A stretch of DNA of 64,000 bases from contig CM041292.1 in the NCBI GenBank assembly GCA_023052935.1, forward strand, positions 149,038,939-149,102,938, in the 5' to 3' direction. Source of the DNA: Piezodorus guildinii. Lineage: Eukaryota > Arthropoda > Insecta > Hemiptera > Pentatomidae. The translations under genes and the position numbers were made by a program. Under the pieces are notes generated by a model, which was given only the letters and a program-made list of their open reading frames with translations, had not been told where the DNA came from and did no database searches. Positions 23,291 through 33,744 of the stretch are shown one piece after another. Positions within the stretch are counted from its first letter, which is position 1, and the number at the start of each line of letters is the position of its first letter.

Positions 23291-24070
23291 CACTTACCTA
23301 TATATGAAATATATAGTAAGGGAAAGTATTGCTATCGTGAATATTTTCGAAATCTAGAGCAAAAACGATAAGTCATACGAAACTAAAATTTCATGTTTAA
23401 GACAACTAACTATACGTCCGAGATGTTACATCAACTTTTTCATCAATATCGGCTTACCAGAAAAGCCACTTTATACTATGCATTTTGCACATTTTTATGA
23501 ATGTAAAATTTAACGGACTTTAATATCACATATGGTTTCATTCTAATTGAAATAGATTAAAAGGGCTTAAATGCCGATGATTAAAATGTTCTTCATCTAA
23601 ACTACCTTTAATTTTGTACATTCCAAAACGTTAACCATATCATCTTAATAACATTGACGAAAGACGGCTAAATATAAGAATTGGACGAATTTGATGACCA
23701 AATAAAGGATAAGAGAGATACAATTTTTTTAACAGAATATTTGTTTTGCTTTTTATATTAAGAACAGTAATATAGACGTATAATAATAAATTAAAAAGAG
23801 AAAGATTTTAGAAAAAATATTATCTGATACCCAAAGTTGTAAAAGGAAATAAGAAGTGACGAACGTGGGATAAACTTATTACTGATGAACAATTTAATAT
23901 AGTTATATTATTTAATCTAAATCATATGTTTCTAACGAAAATGAATACACACACGTTTTATTTAAAATTAACTTCAAATATTTTTGAAATTCAAGTATAT
24001 TAAATAGTTTTTAAATTGATCTAAACAGTCAAGGTAAGGGAAAGGCTTATGTTGCCCGCAACAGACTTTT
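23291..24070 (+). repeat. Unnamed ~0.8-0.9 kb dispersed repeat, copy 1
   Basis: Colinear, about 75-80 percent similar, with 48707-49610. Both start with a near-perfect hairpin (ACTTACCTATATATG facing CATATATAGTAAG-like sequence), then share GTAAGGGAAAGTATTGC, GTCCGAGATGTTACA, AGCCACTTTA, TTAAATGCCGAT, TTAACCATATCATC, AAGTGACGAA and GGTAAGGGAAAGGC. This copy lacks an internal block of about 150 bases present in the other. No open frame is conserved between the copies, so it is probably non-coding. Confidence 0.8.
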
Positions 24071-24074
24071 TTTA

Positions 24075-25725
24075 TTTATTTTAAAAAGTTTTGTTGTACA
24101 CTCACTAATGCTGCCTACGTTTACACTTCATTGATGTCCCTGGCTGTTTGGACACCGTTTCAACCAAGATTAATCTAATTAAAGATCATTATTCAAAAAC
24201 AATGCTTTTACATTTCAATAAAGGCTAAATCATTTCCATGTAGCGAAATGCTACAGAGGTTAGTGAAAAATTTCTTTTAGAAAAAGATAACTAATCGCTT
24301 ACAATAACTTAAATGAATAATTCAGCAAACGTAAACAATTTATTATATAGAAAGGTATATACATATAAACACAATAGCCTTAATGAATAAGATAGATCGC
24401 AAACTTTTTTTGTCATCAAAATGAGAAAATACTGAGGTGATAGGCCGTTTAGTGAAAGATCCGGATGACACGTACCTCAAGCCCTGGATAGGGAAAGGTG
24501 GAAGCAGGTCAAATAGAAGCTCCTGATTTCCAGGCTCTGTGTCTGAGGTGCGAGAGTAAGCTTGCTAGCAATACTAATTTATTAACGAAATTTAATTAAT
24601 TCACTACTCATTTAACAGAATTACCTATACAGTCCATTACTTAGAACTCACCGTCGTAAATAAAATGCTCTGAGGCTTACCCAAAAATGAAACACAAAAC
24701 ACAAGGTTGTCTTAATTTTATTTTGATTAAAAAAAAAAAAAATAAAGGACAACCGAAAAAAAAATCATACATGTTTAGAAAAACCTTCATAGAACTATAA
24801 TTTCTAATACATCCCTGTCATACGAAGTCAAAGACTTCGATATATGTTATTAAGAATTAAAACCTATAGAACTCCTATAGTCAACAACCAAACATAATTT
24901 CGTATGCACGACACCAAATAAATTACAGATATACTAAAGGTATTATTCATAGTATTTAAGCAGATTGCATCCATTTATTATCATAATGTGAACAACAAAT
25001 TCGATTAAACAAAGAAAAAAAAACAACAATGTTTTCTTGACTTAAAATAATCTGTAAAAAATATTCAACTCCCTTGGTAAAAGTACATTTCACGATCCGA
25101 CGTGTTTACTTACGTCTAACGATGTCAGCTGATCAGTCGTGATTATTCGTCAGCAGTGTCGGACCTTGATTTCCTATGTATAGAAAATCGTAAGGCTTCT
25201 GGTTTTTATGATGGTATAATATAAGAGCAGGATATTGGTTCATGAGAAATATGCGACCAATGGAGCCTACAGCGCAAGCTTTGCTAAACTAATATTACTT
25301 CAGGGCGTCAAATAAATAATTATAACTTATCAGTATTTAATAATAAATTAAAATGATCAAAAACGTATATTTATACGTAATTTATTTTTTAACATAAAGG
25401 TTTTAAAGAGCTCTGTAGCATCCTCTATATAAGCCACCTTATTTGATAAGTTATAATACTTTAAATGGATTCGATTAAAAATTAATGATTTACTATTGTT
25501 AGTATTAATCTATGAAAAAAATATATCAAACATAAATACAAAATATAGCCGCACTAGTATGTTTTATTTGTTGTATACGGACACCCATTTTGTATGTTTT
25601 TTTAAAATTATCAATTAGTAAATTTCCATTTAAGTATTGTACGATTTATTATTTATTACTATATATAAGTACATTCAAAATGCTGAAAAGATTTTTGACA
25701 GTTGATTGAATTATTAAATGAGTAA
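24075..25725. other. AT-rich stretch, nothing firm
   Basis: Two GC-richer patches (24430-24560 and 25090-25300) were read on both strands for exons; neither has an open frame with both splice sites. An A13 run lies at about 24729-24741. Confidence 0.4.
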
Positions 25726-25735
25726 ACATAATATA

Positions 25736-25762
25736 TTTGTGTGTCGACGTTTCGGCCTTATG
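25736..25762 (-). ncRNA. Half-hammerhead relic
   Basis: Minus strand ATAAGGCCGAAACGTCGAC keeps the stem II 3' side, GAAAC and the GTC cleavage triplet of the hammerheads at 51235 and 41108, but the CTGATGA box is not recognisable (GTTAATA in its place). Not expected to be active. Confidence 0.4.
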
Positions 25763-25883
25763 TATTAACGAGATTAATTATTAAACGTAATATTCCTTTA
25801 CAAGGTATTGTGTATTCCTTGACAATAACGATAACAAAAATTTAGAATATCTTTTGATTTATAAAAATTATGTTGATAAAATT

Positions 25884-25916
25884 AATCTGAAAATGACCTT
25901 TGCAGAAACGTTGTAA
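25884..25916 (+). ncRNA. Degenerate hammerhead relic
   Basis: CTGAAAATGACCTTTGCAGAA followed by ACGTTG matches the expected CTGATGA - stem II - GAAACGTTG layout with changes in the first box. It points away from the half core at 25736-25762, so the two form an opposed pair about 150 bases apart, as in the foldback at 946-1507. Confidence 0.3.
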
Positions 25917-25919
25917 AAA

Positions 25920-26490
25920 ATAAATAAACAAAAGTTAATTGAAATAAGAATGGACCTATAAGACAATCTATATTGCTTTAATCACATAAAATATAATAGA
26001 ATAAACAAGAAAAAAAATTTACCAAGTGTAGTAGAAAATATTTTATATGATAATTCATCTCTCTTGAGATTTGTGAAAAAAGAAAAAAATACATCTATTT
26101 TAAATATAAATGTTCAATGTTTTGCAAAGTACGGATTAACCTTAATCAATGCAATGAAGAATACATTTATAGAAAAATATAACGAACTATATACTGATAT
26201 GTAATTTAATACTGCCACGTGACAACACATTTTAAAAAGGTGTAAATTTTAAATAAAACCTTCAGGATGTTGTTATAGTAGATATACTTAATTTAACTAA
26301 TATTATGCTGATGCGAGAAACCTACCACATCTATTGCTCTTCCAATTGAGGCCAGGTGGGGTTCCTTCTCTTTATTCTACCTTCTATTTTATTTTTAAGG
26401 TATTCAGGAGATGGGAGTAAAAACCACAGTTTATTCTGATAAAAAATATATTATAGATATTTTGCAATACGCGGCACCAAGTTTTTATGT
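25920..26490. other. AT-rich stretch, nothing recognised
   Basis: No motif seen. It ends at the TA dinucleotide that begins the mariner insertion. Confidence 0.4.
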
Positions 26491-26496
26491 ATTATA

Positions 26497-27357
26497 TTGG
26501 GTTGTTTCACATGAAATGTCTGTTTTCATTGTTTCTGAAATACATAAAGGATTTTGCAGGTCTCTGTTGTTTTCTTCCGAATGTTTACATATTTAAAGTA
26601 AAAAGTTACTAATCCTCTACCTTTGTATTATAAACATTAGCTTCCCAATTAATTACCCACTTTTTAGTATACCTCCAAATATGAACATGGAAACACGCGG
26701 TTTTCGAGTAATATTTTTGTACGAGTTTAAACTCGGCCATTCAGCAGCTGAGGCCGCTAGAAATATTTGCAAGGCGTTTGGGGAATGGAGTGTTAATGAA
26801 CGGACCATTCGCCGTTGGTTTGCTAAGTTTTCAGCTGGGGATACCGACTTGGAAGACCTCCGTCCGTAATAGACAACAATGTCCTCAAACATACAGTAGA
26901 AGAAAACCCCTACCAAACAGTTAAAGGACTCTCAGCACAACTAAATGCAAGTGCATCTACCGTTTCCATACCTTTTAAGTGTATAAGGAAAGTAAAAAAG
27001 CTCGATACATGGGTACCTCATGATCTCACTGAACGGCAGCAAGACCCCATGTTTCAAAACATACCGTGCCAAAATTGAAAGAACTGGGCTACGAAGTTCT
27101 TCCGCACCCACTATATTCTCCCAACTTGTCTCCAACAGATTACCACCTGTTCAGGAATTTAGATAACTTTGTCAAAGGAAAACTTTTTGAAAATGATGAT
27201 CAAGTGAAAAGTGCGTTTTCAGATTTTATTTCACTTCAAAGCTCAGAGGTGATGTCACGTTGGAAAAAATGTGTAGAAAAAAAAGGTAAATACGTCGAAT
27301 AAAATTATCTTGTTTTCATATCGTATTTTTAATAAAAATCCTTTACCTTGAAAACGG
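26497..27357 (+). mobile_element. mariner element, copy 1, internally deleted and 3'-truncated
   Basis: Preceded by TA, it starts TTGGGTTGTTTCACATGAAA, the terminal repeat also found at copy 2. From 26681 a frame encodes the transposase N-terminus, a paired helix-turn-helix (FLYEFKLGHSAAEAARNICK and NERTIRRWFAKFSAGD). After a stop (DLRP) come KGLSAQLNASASTVS and WVPHDLTERQ, the linker motif of mariner transposases. The sequence then jumps directly to LKELGYEVLPHPLYSPN and SPTDYHLFRNLDNFVKGKLF, the region of the third catalytic Asp, and a stop at 27300. The middle third with the first two catalytic Asp residues is absent. The 3' terminal repeat is replaced by LINE sequence at about 27357. Non-functional. 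Confidence 0.85.
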
Positions 27358-27850
27358 AAAAAGGATTCAGGAAAGTGCTACATGACCTTATCCTTGATGT
27401 TTGGAAGGAGGAGCGGATGTCTCTGGAATGGAGTAAGGTAGTTATATGTCCAATCCATAAAAAGGGAGACAAGACTGAGTGTGAGAACTTCCGAGGAATT
27501 ACGCTGCTCTCTAGTGTTTATAAAGTCCTATCGAACATTCTCTACGCCAGACTTACCACACATGCAGAGAGAGAACTCGGTATCTACCAAGCAGGCTTCA
27601 GGAAGGGACGTTCTACATTGGACCATATTTTTTCATTAAGGCTTATCCTGGAGTAGTGCAAAGAGCATTATATCGTCACGCATCACCTCTTTGTAGACTT
27701 CAAAGCAGCCTATGATAATGTGGAACGTAATGAACTATATCAAGCCATGAGAGAAATGAACATACCTATGAAGCTCATTCGTCTTGTAAAAATGACTATG
27801 AAAGGATCCATGTGTGCCGTGAAAATTGAATATGATCTCTCAGAAGATTT
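27357..27850 (+). pseudogene. LINE reverse transcriptase, finger/palm fragment
   Basis: Frame from 27348: LHDLILDVWKEERM, SKVVICPIHKKGDKTECENF then RGITLLSSVYKVLSNILYAR, GIYQAGFRKGRSTLDHIF, and after a stop at 27654 HHLFVDFKAAYDNVERNEL (motif A, catalytic FxxAYD) and IPMKLIRLVKMTMKGSMCAV. This is the 5' half of a non-LTR reverse transcriptase of the group whose C-terminus reads VLYGCETW and FENKLLRKIFG; such a C-terminus occurs at 39735-40395. The YADD part is missing because the copy is joined to a different LINE at about 27850. The 5' break lies inside the mariner end. Confidence 0.8.
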
Positions 27851-28628
27851 ATCAATCAATACTGATCCAACTATCGCCTCTCAAACTCTCCAATCCCAAA
27901 TCAAAAACCTTGAGGTGATTAGCGAATTAAAATAAACTCCAACGAATCTCACCAAATTACCTTTAAACTACGCCGTAAACCTATGACATCATGCCCCACA
28001 GTATCCTTTAATAATATTCTGCTTGTTAAAGTTGAACAGATTCTTTACCTGGGACTTCTACTTGACAAATGTCCAACATGAAATCCGCACACTAGATTGA
28101 AACGACAAGAAACTGCTCGCCGCTTTCGGTTACTTCAACACTTACTAGCCAAACTCTCTAACCTTCCACTTAACTACAAAAGGCTCATCTACATGACCAT
28201 CATAAGACTAACAGAGTTTAACTTTGGGGCTCCACTAAACCATCAAATTCTTTCCGTCTTCAATCCTTACAATCAAAAATCCTTCGGTAAATCCTCAATG
28301 TACCTTACTTTGTCACTAATAAGCGCATCCAAAAAGACCTTAATATTCCTTATGTAGCTGATTTGGCCCGAACCGGGTATCAACCCTTCTATGACAAACT
28401 CCACTCCCATTCTAACACACTAGTTTCAATCCTAGATTCCTCTTCCATTCCTGAAAATCCTCCGAGGCATCTGAAAGGAAGATGGCCTCGAGACCTTCTA
28501 GTTTAAATTACCCATTAGAGTGATGCCAATGGTCAGTTTCTCGTCATGTCTTTTTCATGTGTTTTATCAAACAGCTAATTTCCTGGATGTATTAATCAAT
28601 ACAGTTGTAAATATCAATAAATAAAAAA
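27850..28628 (+). pseudogene. Jockey-clade LINE 3' fragment 4, fused to another LINE
   Basis: Begins with TDPTIASQTLQSQIKNLEV, the sequence just after YADD in the Jockey family of this window, in frame with the preceding unrelated reverse transcriptase, giving a chimeric 71-codon frame. Then, with a deletion and frameshifts, come QETARRFRLLQHLLAKLSNL, LNYKRLIYMTIIR and the terminal WPRDLLV. It ends with AATATCAATAAATAAAAAAAA at about 28628. Confidence 0.8.
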
Positions 28629-28634
28629 AATGAA

Positions 28635-29160
28635 AATAAGTGTATTTAAGTTTTAATTTTTAAAATCCATGTACTGCTACTCGGTTGTGTCAACATAAAA
28701 AAATCTTTCTCATCCCGAAGTTAAATAAAGTATCAAAGTAAAAGAGGGGGTGCAAACAACCATTCTCATTAAGATCTACCTTCAGTGCTAGAGTCTAAAG
28801 CTACCTTTGAAAATTTCTTATACCAATTAAAAATTATATTTAGATGAAATTTTAGACGAGTGCATCATCATAAGCTGGCAACGTATTATGATGAGACTGG
28901 CAATCTGTGAAATAATATTAGAACATAACAAATGAATGAAAAAGAAATTTAATACATTTTGAGTCCACAGCAAATTTAATGTATGTTTATTTAATTTTAC
29001 AACTGATCCACAAGAAATAAATTGAAAAACAAAAATTTTCTTGAAAATGATGGGAAAACGGTTAGCACTACTCTAATAATTAAAGGAAATATTAATACCT
29101 GGACCCAAAATTTGGATTAAAACATTGTTTCCATTCCTAAAATAGTGTGATAATAATGTA
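28635..29160. other. AT-rich stretch, nothing recognised
   Basis: No motif seen on either strand. Confidence 0.4.
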
Positions 29161-29164
29161 TATA

Positions 29165-29270
29165 CATAAAATTGGAGGCTGATAATTAACCTCACCACTA
29201 TTTTATTTAATTATCATGCACTACGTTTCGGCTATAATGTCTTCTTTTGGTGCAAAGAACATTTTTTATC
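29165..29270 (-). repeat. Penelope-like repeat remnant with hammerhead half
   Basis: Shares AAAATTGGAGGCTGAT, TTCACCACT/CTCACCACT and ATGCAC..CGTTTCGG with 31344-31430. On the minus strand the end reads TTATAGCCGAAACGTAGTGC, a stem II 3' side plus GAAACGT, as in the better hammerheads; the CTGATGA box is replaced by AAGAAGA. Probably a decayed terminus of a ribozyme-bearing element. Confidence 0.4.
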
Positions 29271-29302
29271 TGCAGGTGCAAATATAGTATCTTTATACAT
29301 AC

Positions 29303-29785
29303 ATGCATTATTATATTGGACCCCTCTGCCGCAGATGCGGTCGAGAGTTAGAAACCCCTTCACATCTGTTGGGAAAATGTCCACATAGGATGCTTCTCGT
29401 TACCCGCCGGCACAACCGCATAAAGAAAGAAATAGCAGAACTTTTGGAAGTGAAAAAGTATAAATGTTTTCAGGAAGTTTTTTGCCTTGATACAGATGGG
29501 TCGACAAGATTTGTGGATATCTTGGCATTTAGTGCCACAAAAAATGAAGCACTGAAAGTGGACCCCACTATCAGATATGAAACAAATGACCAGGAACAAG
29601 GCAAGAGGATTCAAGAGGAGAAAGAGAACATTTATACAAAATGTATTCCATACCTGAGGGAAAAATTTCGTGAGGAGTTCGGCGAAAGGGAATTTAAAGT
29701 CGTGAGACTTTGGATCGGAAGCAGGGGGACCATCCCAGTAGCCACTGGATTATTTTTAGAGAACTATGGACTCGGAAAAAATTAG
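29303..29785 (+). pseudogene. R2-like LINE C-terminal zinc knuckle and endonuclease region
   Basis: An open frame of about 160 codons with no start of its own that makes sense, truncated at its 5' side. CRRCGRELETPSHLLGKC is a Cys/His knuckle (C-x2-C-x8-H-x4-C). It is followed by RRHNRIKKEIAELL, FVDILAFSATKN, KVDPTIRYE and FKVVRLWIGSRGTIP. This succession matches the C-terminal domain of R2-type site-specific LINEs, where a restriction-like endonuclease follows the knuckle; the Asp in VDILAF and in VDPTIRYE are candidate catalytic acids. The natural stop is at 29785. The reverse transcriptase is missing upstream. Unlike its neighbours it has no internal stop, so it may be a younger insertion. 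Confidence 0.7.
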
Positions 29786-29869
29786 ATGCAAAACATGGTG
29801 GAGACCATAATTTTGGACTCACTAGGAATCCTGCATCACCATATATATTGAGGCTGGTCTGGATTTTCA

Positions 29870-30560
29870 GATGTCCATGATCGATTTCAAAATTAGTAAA
29901 ATATATGTATTTCCTATTTGGCAGAATCTCTCCCTATCTTTTTTCTTTAAGATTGTCTTCGGGATTAATGCGGTATGCTGTGTACTGATAGCAACTCAAG
30001 TTGAGCAGCAGATCCAAATTGTAATTTCCTCCTACTTTGAAATTCACCTAATATAATCTACACCAATACTTTTCCGACCATTTTTCTGACTTGCCTTTAA
30101 CTCTGAGGAGTCGCAGAAGTTTTGTTTAAAAAAAAAAAGGCATCAATGGAGTGGAATTATTAGGATGAAAAAAATTAATTTCTTATTCATAATTTGAGTG
30201 AAACCTCATGTTACCGGATTAAAAAATGGAATTGAAATAACAATGTCAAATCGATTTGATGCAATGTAAGATGCACTCTAGAACTGATGAAAATCCAATA
30301 TACTGATGTCAGTTTGAATTATCTGAGTGTGTAGGTAGTTCAGAGCGAAAGCTCTTGCCAACAAACGATCGTCATAAAAACTTTTGTTTGGCACTTTAAA
30401 TGCTTTATTTTAAGGAACAAATAATTTTACCTTTCAAGAGACTTAATTATAGAAAATAATAGCTAGCTATTATTATTTCTAAAGAAAATGTGTTCAAAAC
30501 GTATTTCAAGGTCCGAGAATCACTAATAATTGTTTCCTTAGTCTTTCATATTAATTTATT
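29870..30560. other. AT-rich stretch, nothing recognised
   Basis: May include the 3' UTR of the R2-like fragment; no poly(A) end was located. Confidence 0.35.
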
Positions 30561-30569
30561 TATTTTCTG

Positions 30570-30915
30570 CGCTTCGGCCGTGTATAGAACTTATCCTCTC
30601 CTTACTACTCTTCTCTGTTCACTCCTATCCTGACCAAGCTAACGCCATATTCTTATACTTTTATTCTTTAGCACGTCCTCCACTTCGCCCTGACCTCTTT
30701 GACTGACGTGGTCTTCCTATACCACGACTGCCGTCGGGGCGGTTCTCGAAAAGGCGTTTATAAATACATTCCCTGTAATAACTGCTACATGCCCCAGCCA
30801 TTGGATCTACTTCAGAGACTAAGTCCCATTTTGCGTGCATTCGGCGCAGCTCTTCATCGGTACATATTCTCCTTTTTCTAAATCCCTCTTCTTTATATAT
30901 ACAAGTTGTTTCCGT
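30570..30915 (-). pseudogene. LINE C-terminus fragment
   Basis: On the minus strand broken frames read RRICTDEELRRMHAKWDLVS, MQWLGHV-like QWLGHVAVITGN, and LFENRPDGSRGIGRPRQ followed by a Lys/Arg tail. W-L-G-H-V then G-R-P-R-x-R-W is the usual close of LINE polyproteins of the group seen at 39735-40395 (LKWATKVVMLGE ... RRPKGRTKRRWEDCVKADL). Several frameshifts and stops, no tail identified. Confidence 0.55.
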
Positions 30916-31343
30916 ACTGATGCCTTGGAGATCATCCAGTTTTTAAACGATATTTCTTGGGATTACTTTATGTAATTAACAATAATTTAACTTCTCATCC
31001 AAAACCAAGTATTAATATTTTTTAAGAATAACGCTGAAACTTAATCTTGTATAACTTTATTTCCTATAGCGCATCCATGTGTATAGGCTTACGTGTCATT
31101 TCTATTCCTTTCTCAGGTGCTTCAGAAGAAGTCTTTTACTTCGTTAAAGAGATAGATAAGTTTAGCTGGGGTGACTGACTGCTTGGGTGGCAGCTGAAAG
31201 GGTCACACTATAACTGGGTCACGCGTTTCGTACGTGGACTGAACTTGAATAAAGTACTTGTATTGTAGGTATTTCAGAATGATTATTTGTTTAAACATTT
31301 TTCCTATTTCTTACAAGCTAGTTTATAAACATAATTTTAATGA

Positions 31344-31430
31344 ATAAAATTGGAGGCTGATTTATACTTCACCACTCTTTTATTAAAAATCAATGCACGT
31401 TTCGGATAATTTTAATCATATCAATATTTA
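31344..31430 (-). repeat. Penelope-like repeat remnant, second copy
   Basis: Same landmarks as 29165-29270 (AAAATTGGAGGCTGATTTA, CACCACTCTTTTATT, AATGCACGTTTCGG) in the same orientation about 2.2 kb away. The minus-strand core keeps only CCGAAACGT. Confidence 0.4.
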
Positions 31431-31434
31431 CAAA

Positions 31435-32130
31435 GATAACCTAAGTATGGTTCAATTAATTGTTCATGAGTAGTAAATATAAAAATATTACTAATTACTT
31501 GTAGTAAATCCTTTTAATGTAGAATTTCAAGCATGAGTGTAAGTCTGATTCTAGAAATCTTTAACAATCATAGATTTTCTTGGAATTATGTGACAACACG
31601 ATGGGGTTGTGAAAAAGTCAACCATTTAAATTAAACACTTTAAAATTATGATTAGTATTTTTAATTATTCTGATTCTAATAAAATATTCATAGCCCAATA
31701 ACCTTTTAATTTAGATTATCAAATACTCGAGAAGATGGTTGATGAAATGATTTTTTAGGATATACAAGATAAGTAGAAAAGTTTTATTTACATATCTACA
31801 AGATACAAGCATTTGTTAATTAATTATATTTGTAATGATTTCGGTTTTCCTTAAACAACAAATTTAATTTTGGTCTGACACTATTTGAACATGTAGTAGA
31901 AAGTACTAATAATATTAGGAAAAATATAGAATATAAAAAATAAAGCCATATATTTCTAAAAGAAGGAATATTACCACGTACTGTGTATATAAGATATATT
32001 TCTTTGTGTATTGTATGTTTTGTTAGCCAAATAAATAGAGGTTTTGTAAAAAGAAAAAAAATATTCCTAAAAAGTATTTCAGCAACGAACGAATATTTGG
32101 GATAAAATATTGAAATGGACATGGGTATAT
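31435..32130. other. AT-rich stretch, nothing recognised
   Basis: The 100-codon minus frame at 31820-32122 is rich in Phe, Leu, Tyr and Ile as expected of AT-rich noise and has no start context, homologous motif or GC3 shift. Confidence 0.4.
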
Positions 32131-32134
32131 GGAC

Positions 32135-32345
32135 TGAGATGCAGTGGCTACCATAACAGACTTTCTAATGCCTAATGTTTCGGGTTCGAACCCAGCAGAT
32201 AGCGTTAGAATTATTGAAAAGAGTAAAAAATTGTTGGTTATGACGTCCTTCGGAGAGGACGTAAAATAGTGGTCCCGATCTTGTACTATGTGAGGTAAAG
32301 ATTAAAGATTCTATCCAAATAAAATCTGGAAAGGTGTCATACTGG
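32135..32345 (+). mobile_element. tRNA-derived SINE, family 2, plus copy
   Basis: tRNA-like head AGTGGCTACCATAACAGA with B box GGGTTCGAACCCAGC (about 32191-32205), then TTATGACGTCCTTCGGAGAG, GACGTAAAATAGTGGTCCCG, TAAAGATTCTATCC and TAAATGAATAAACAAAAAAAA. The body is the reverse complement of the SINEs at 52700-52990 and 56040-56220 (CCGAAGGACGGCGTAAC and related). Confidence 0.75.
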
Positions 32346-32349
32346 CAAA

Positions 32350-33530
32350 AGTAAGGTTAAATGAATAAACAAAAAAAAAAATACGTAAATTACTATCAAA
32401 ACATCAAAAAAGGGGTTTTATTTAATAGTAGATATTTATTTATTCTGAGTGTAAATTACAAAAATCTAAAATAAACAAAAGGCATAATGATCCTCATAGT
32501 TGATGACCGAGACAAAAGAAACTTGTGATTGGAAAGGCGAACAATGATTCATAGATTAAAAAAGTAAAATTGATTGAGCATAAATGACATTAGATAAAAT
32601 TGTATTTATTTTCCTTAGCAGATGGCTTTTAATGTTTAAAGAATTATTATTATGATGAAAAATATTTGAAAAAGTTAATATATCGACTTACAATTCATCA
32701 TTCACTTCAATGAATCAATCTACGTTGTTAAAAAATAATGTTGAAGCCATTGAAAATATTTCTGCGAGTTGCGTTAAATGGTAGCTGATAAGGAGAAATG
32801 TGTTTAATATTTAAACGAAATGATCGAAAATATTCTGAAATAATCCAAATTTTTGTGAGCCAGGCCGTGATAACTTAATAGGTGAGGAAACTTTTAAATA
32901 AAAAAAAAAAAAATCAGAAGAGCACTGCGCATTGCTGAGACAAAACAAAAGGATGTAGAAACATCTAAGACGAAATTTTAAAATATTATTGAATATGACA
33001 AAATGTAAATGCAGCAATGACAGCTGAGCAAAGAATTAGCACCAAGGTTACAGGCAAATGCCAAATTTTAGTCTGGCTTCGGTCCTATTTGCAACGTCAA
33101 AATATGACAGGGAAAAATCGATTGCCGACCAGGATGTTTCCCACATGAATGTTTATTGTGAAAGTATCTTACAGAAATAGTCAAGAAGAATAGAGTAAAA
33201 GAAATAAACTTTCTTTCTGCGGGGGTGGTGCTTTAATGGATTAGTGGAGGCTCATTTGAATGCGGTTTAGGTTAATTGGAACTGCATAAAACATGGCTCA
33301 CAGGTCAAAATTCAATGACAAAGTTTAATATTTTCTTTCTACGCCTCCAGTGAAACTTAAATTTACTATTATTATTTTTAAGATTTTATGTAGACATTAC
33401 ACTGTAATTGTAGACAATTTGGAATAATTATTGTTAATGGAAAGAATGGGCTATGCACTTTCATACCACAACGTTCAAGGAGAAGATGACTGGGGTGAAA
33501 TGGATTAGGAATGAGAAACGCATGAGCTTG
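32350..33530. other. AT-rich stretch, nothing recognised
   Basis: A GC-richer patch at 33040-33310 was read in six frames without an exon-like or transposon motif. Confidence 0.4.
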
Positions 33531-33537
33531 AATTGGA

Positions 33538-33715
33538 AGTCCATGGCTGTTTGGCCAGCGAGCCTGTCAACCAAGACAAAGGTTGTGAGTTTAAATCTCA
33601 ATCCTGGTAGGACGTTTTCATACATATACTTAAATAAGGATTCACTCATAACCTCCTTCGGGGTGCATGAGAACCCGTCAGCCTACTGGTGGGTACTCAA
33701 AAAAATATACGTTGG
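33538..33715 (+). mobile_element. tRNA-derived SINE, family 3, diverged copy
   Basis: A-box-like TGGCTGTTTGGCC and B-box-like GAGTTTAAATCTCA, then GGATTCACTCATAACCTCC ... AACCCGTCAGCCTACTGG and a short A run. The order of blocks matches 18400-18652. The 94-codon frame over it is incidental. Confidence 0.55.
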
Positions 33716-33744
33716 GTGTGATGATCCAATCCTTTAGAATATGA

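Noticed and set aside
24430..25300. GC-richer patches as host exons or a promoter
   Set aside because: No open frame with both splice sites; TATA-like strings are too common in this AT-rich DNA to be informative.
31820..32122. 100-codon minus frame with hydrophobic segments
   Set aside because: Composition matches AT-rich noise and no homologous motif was seen.
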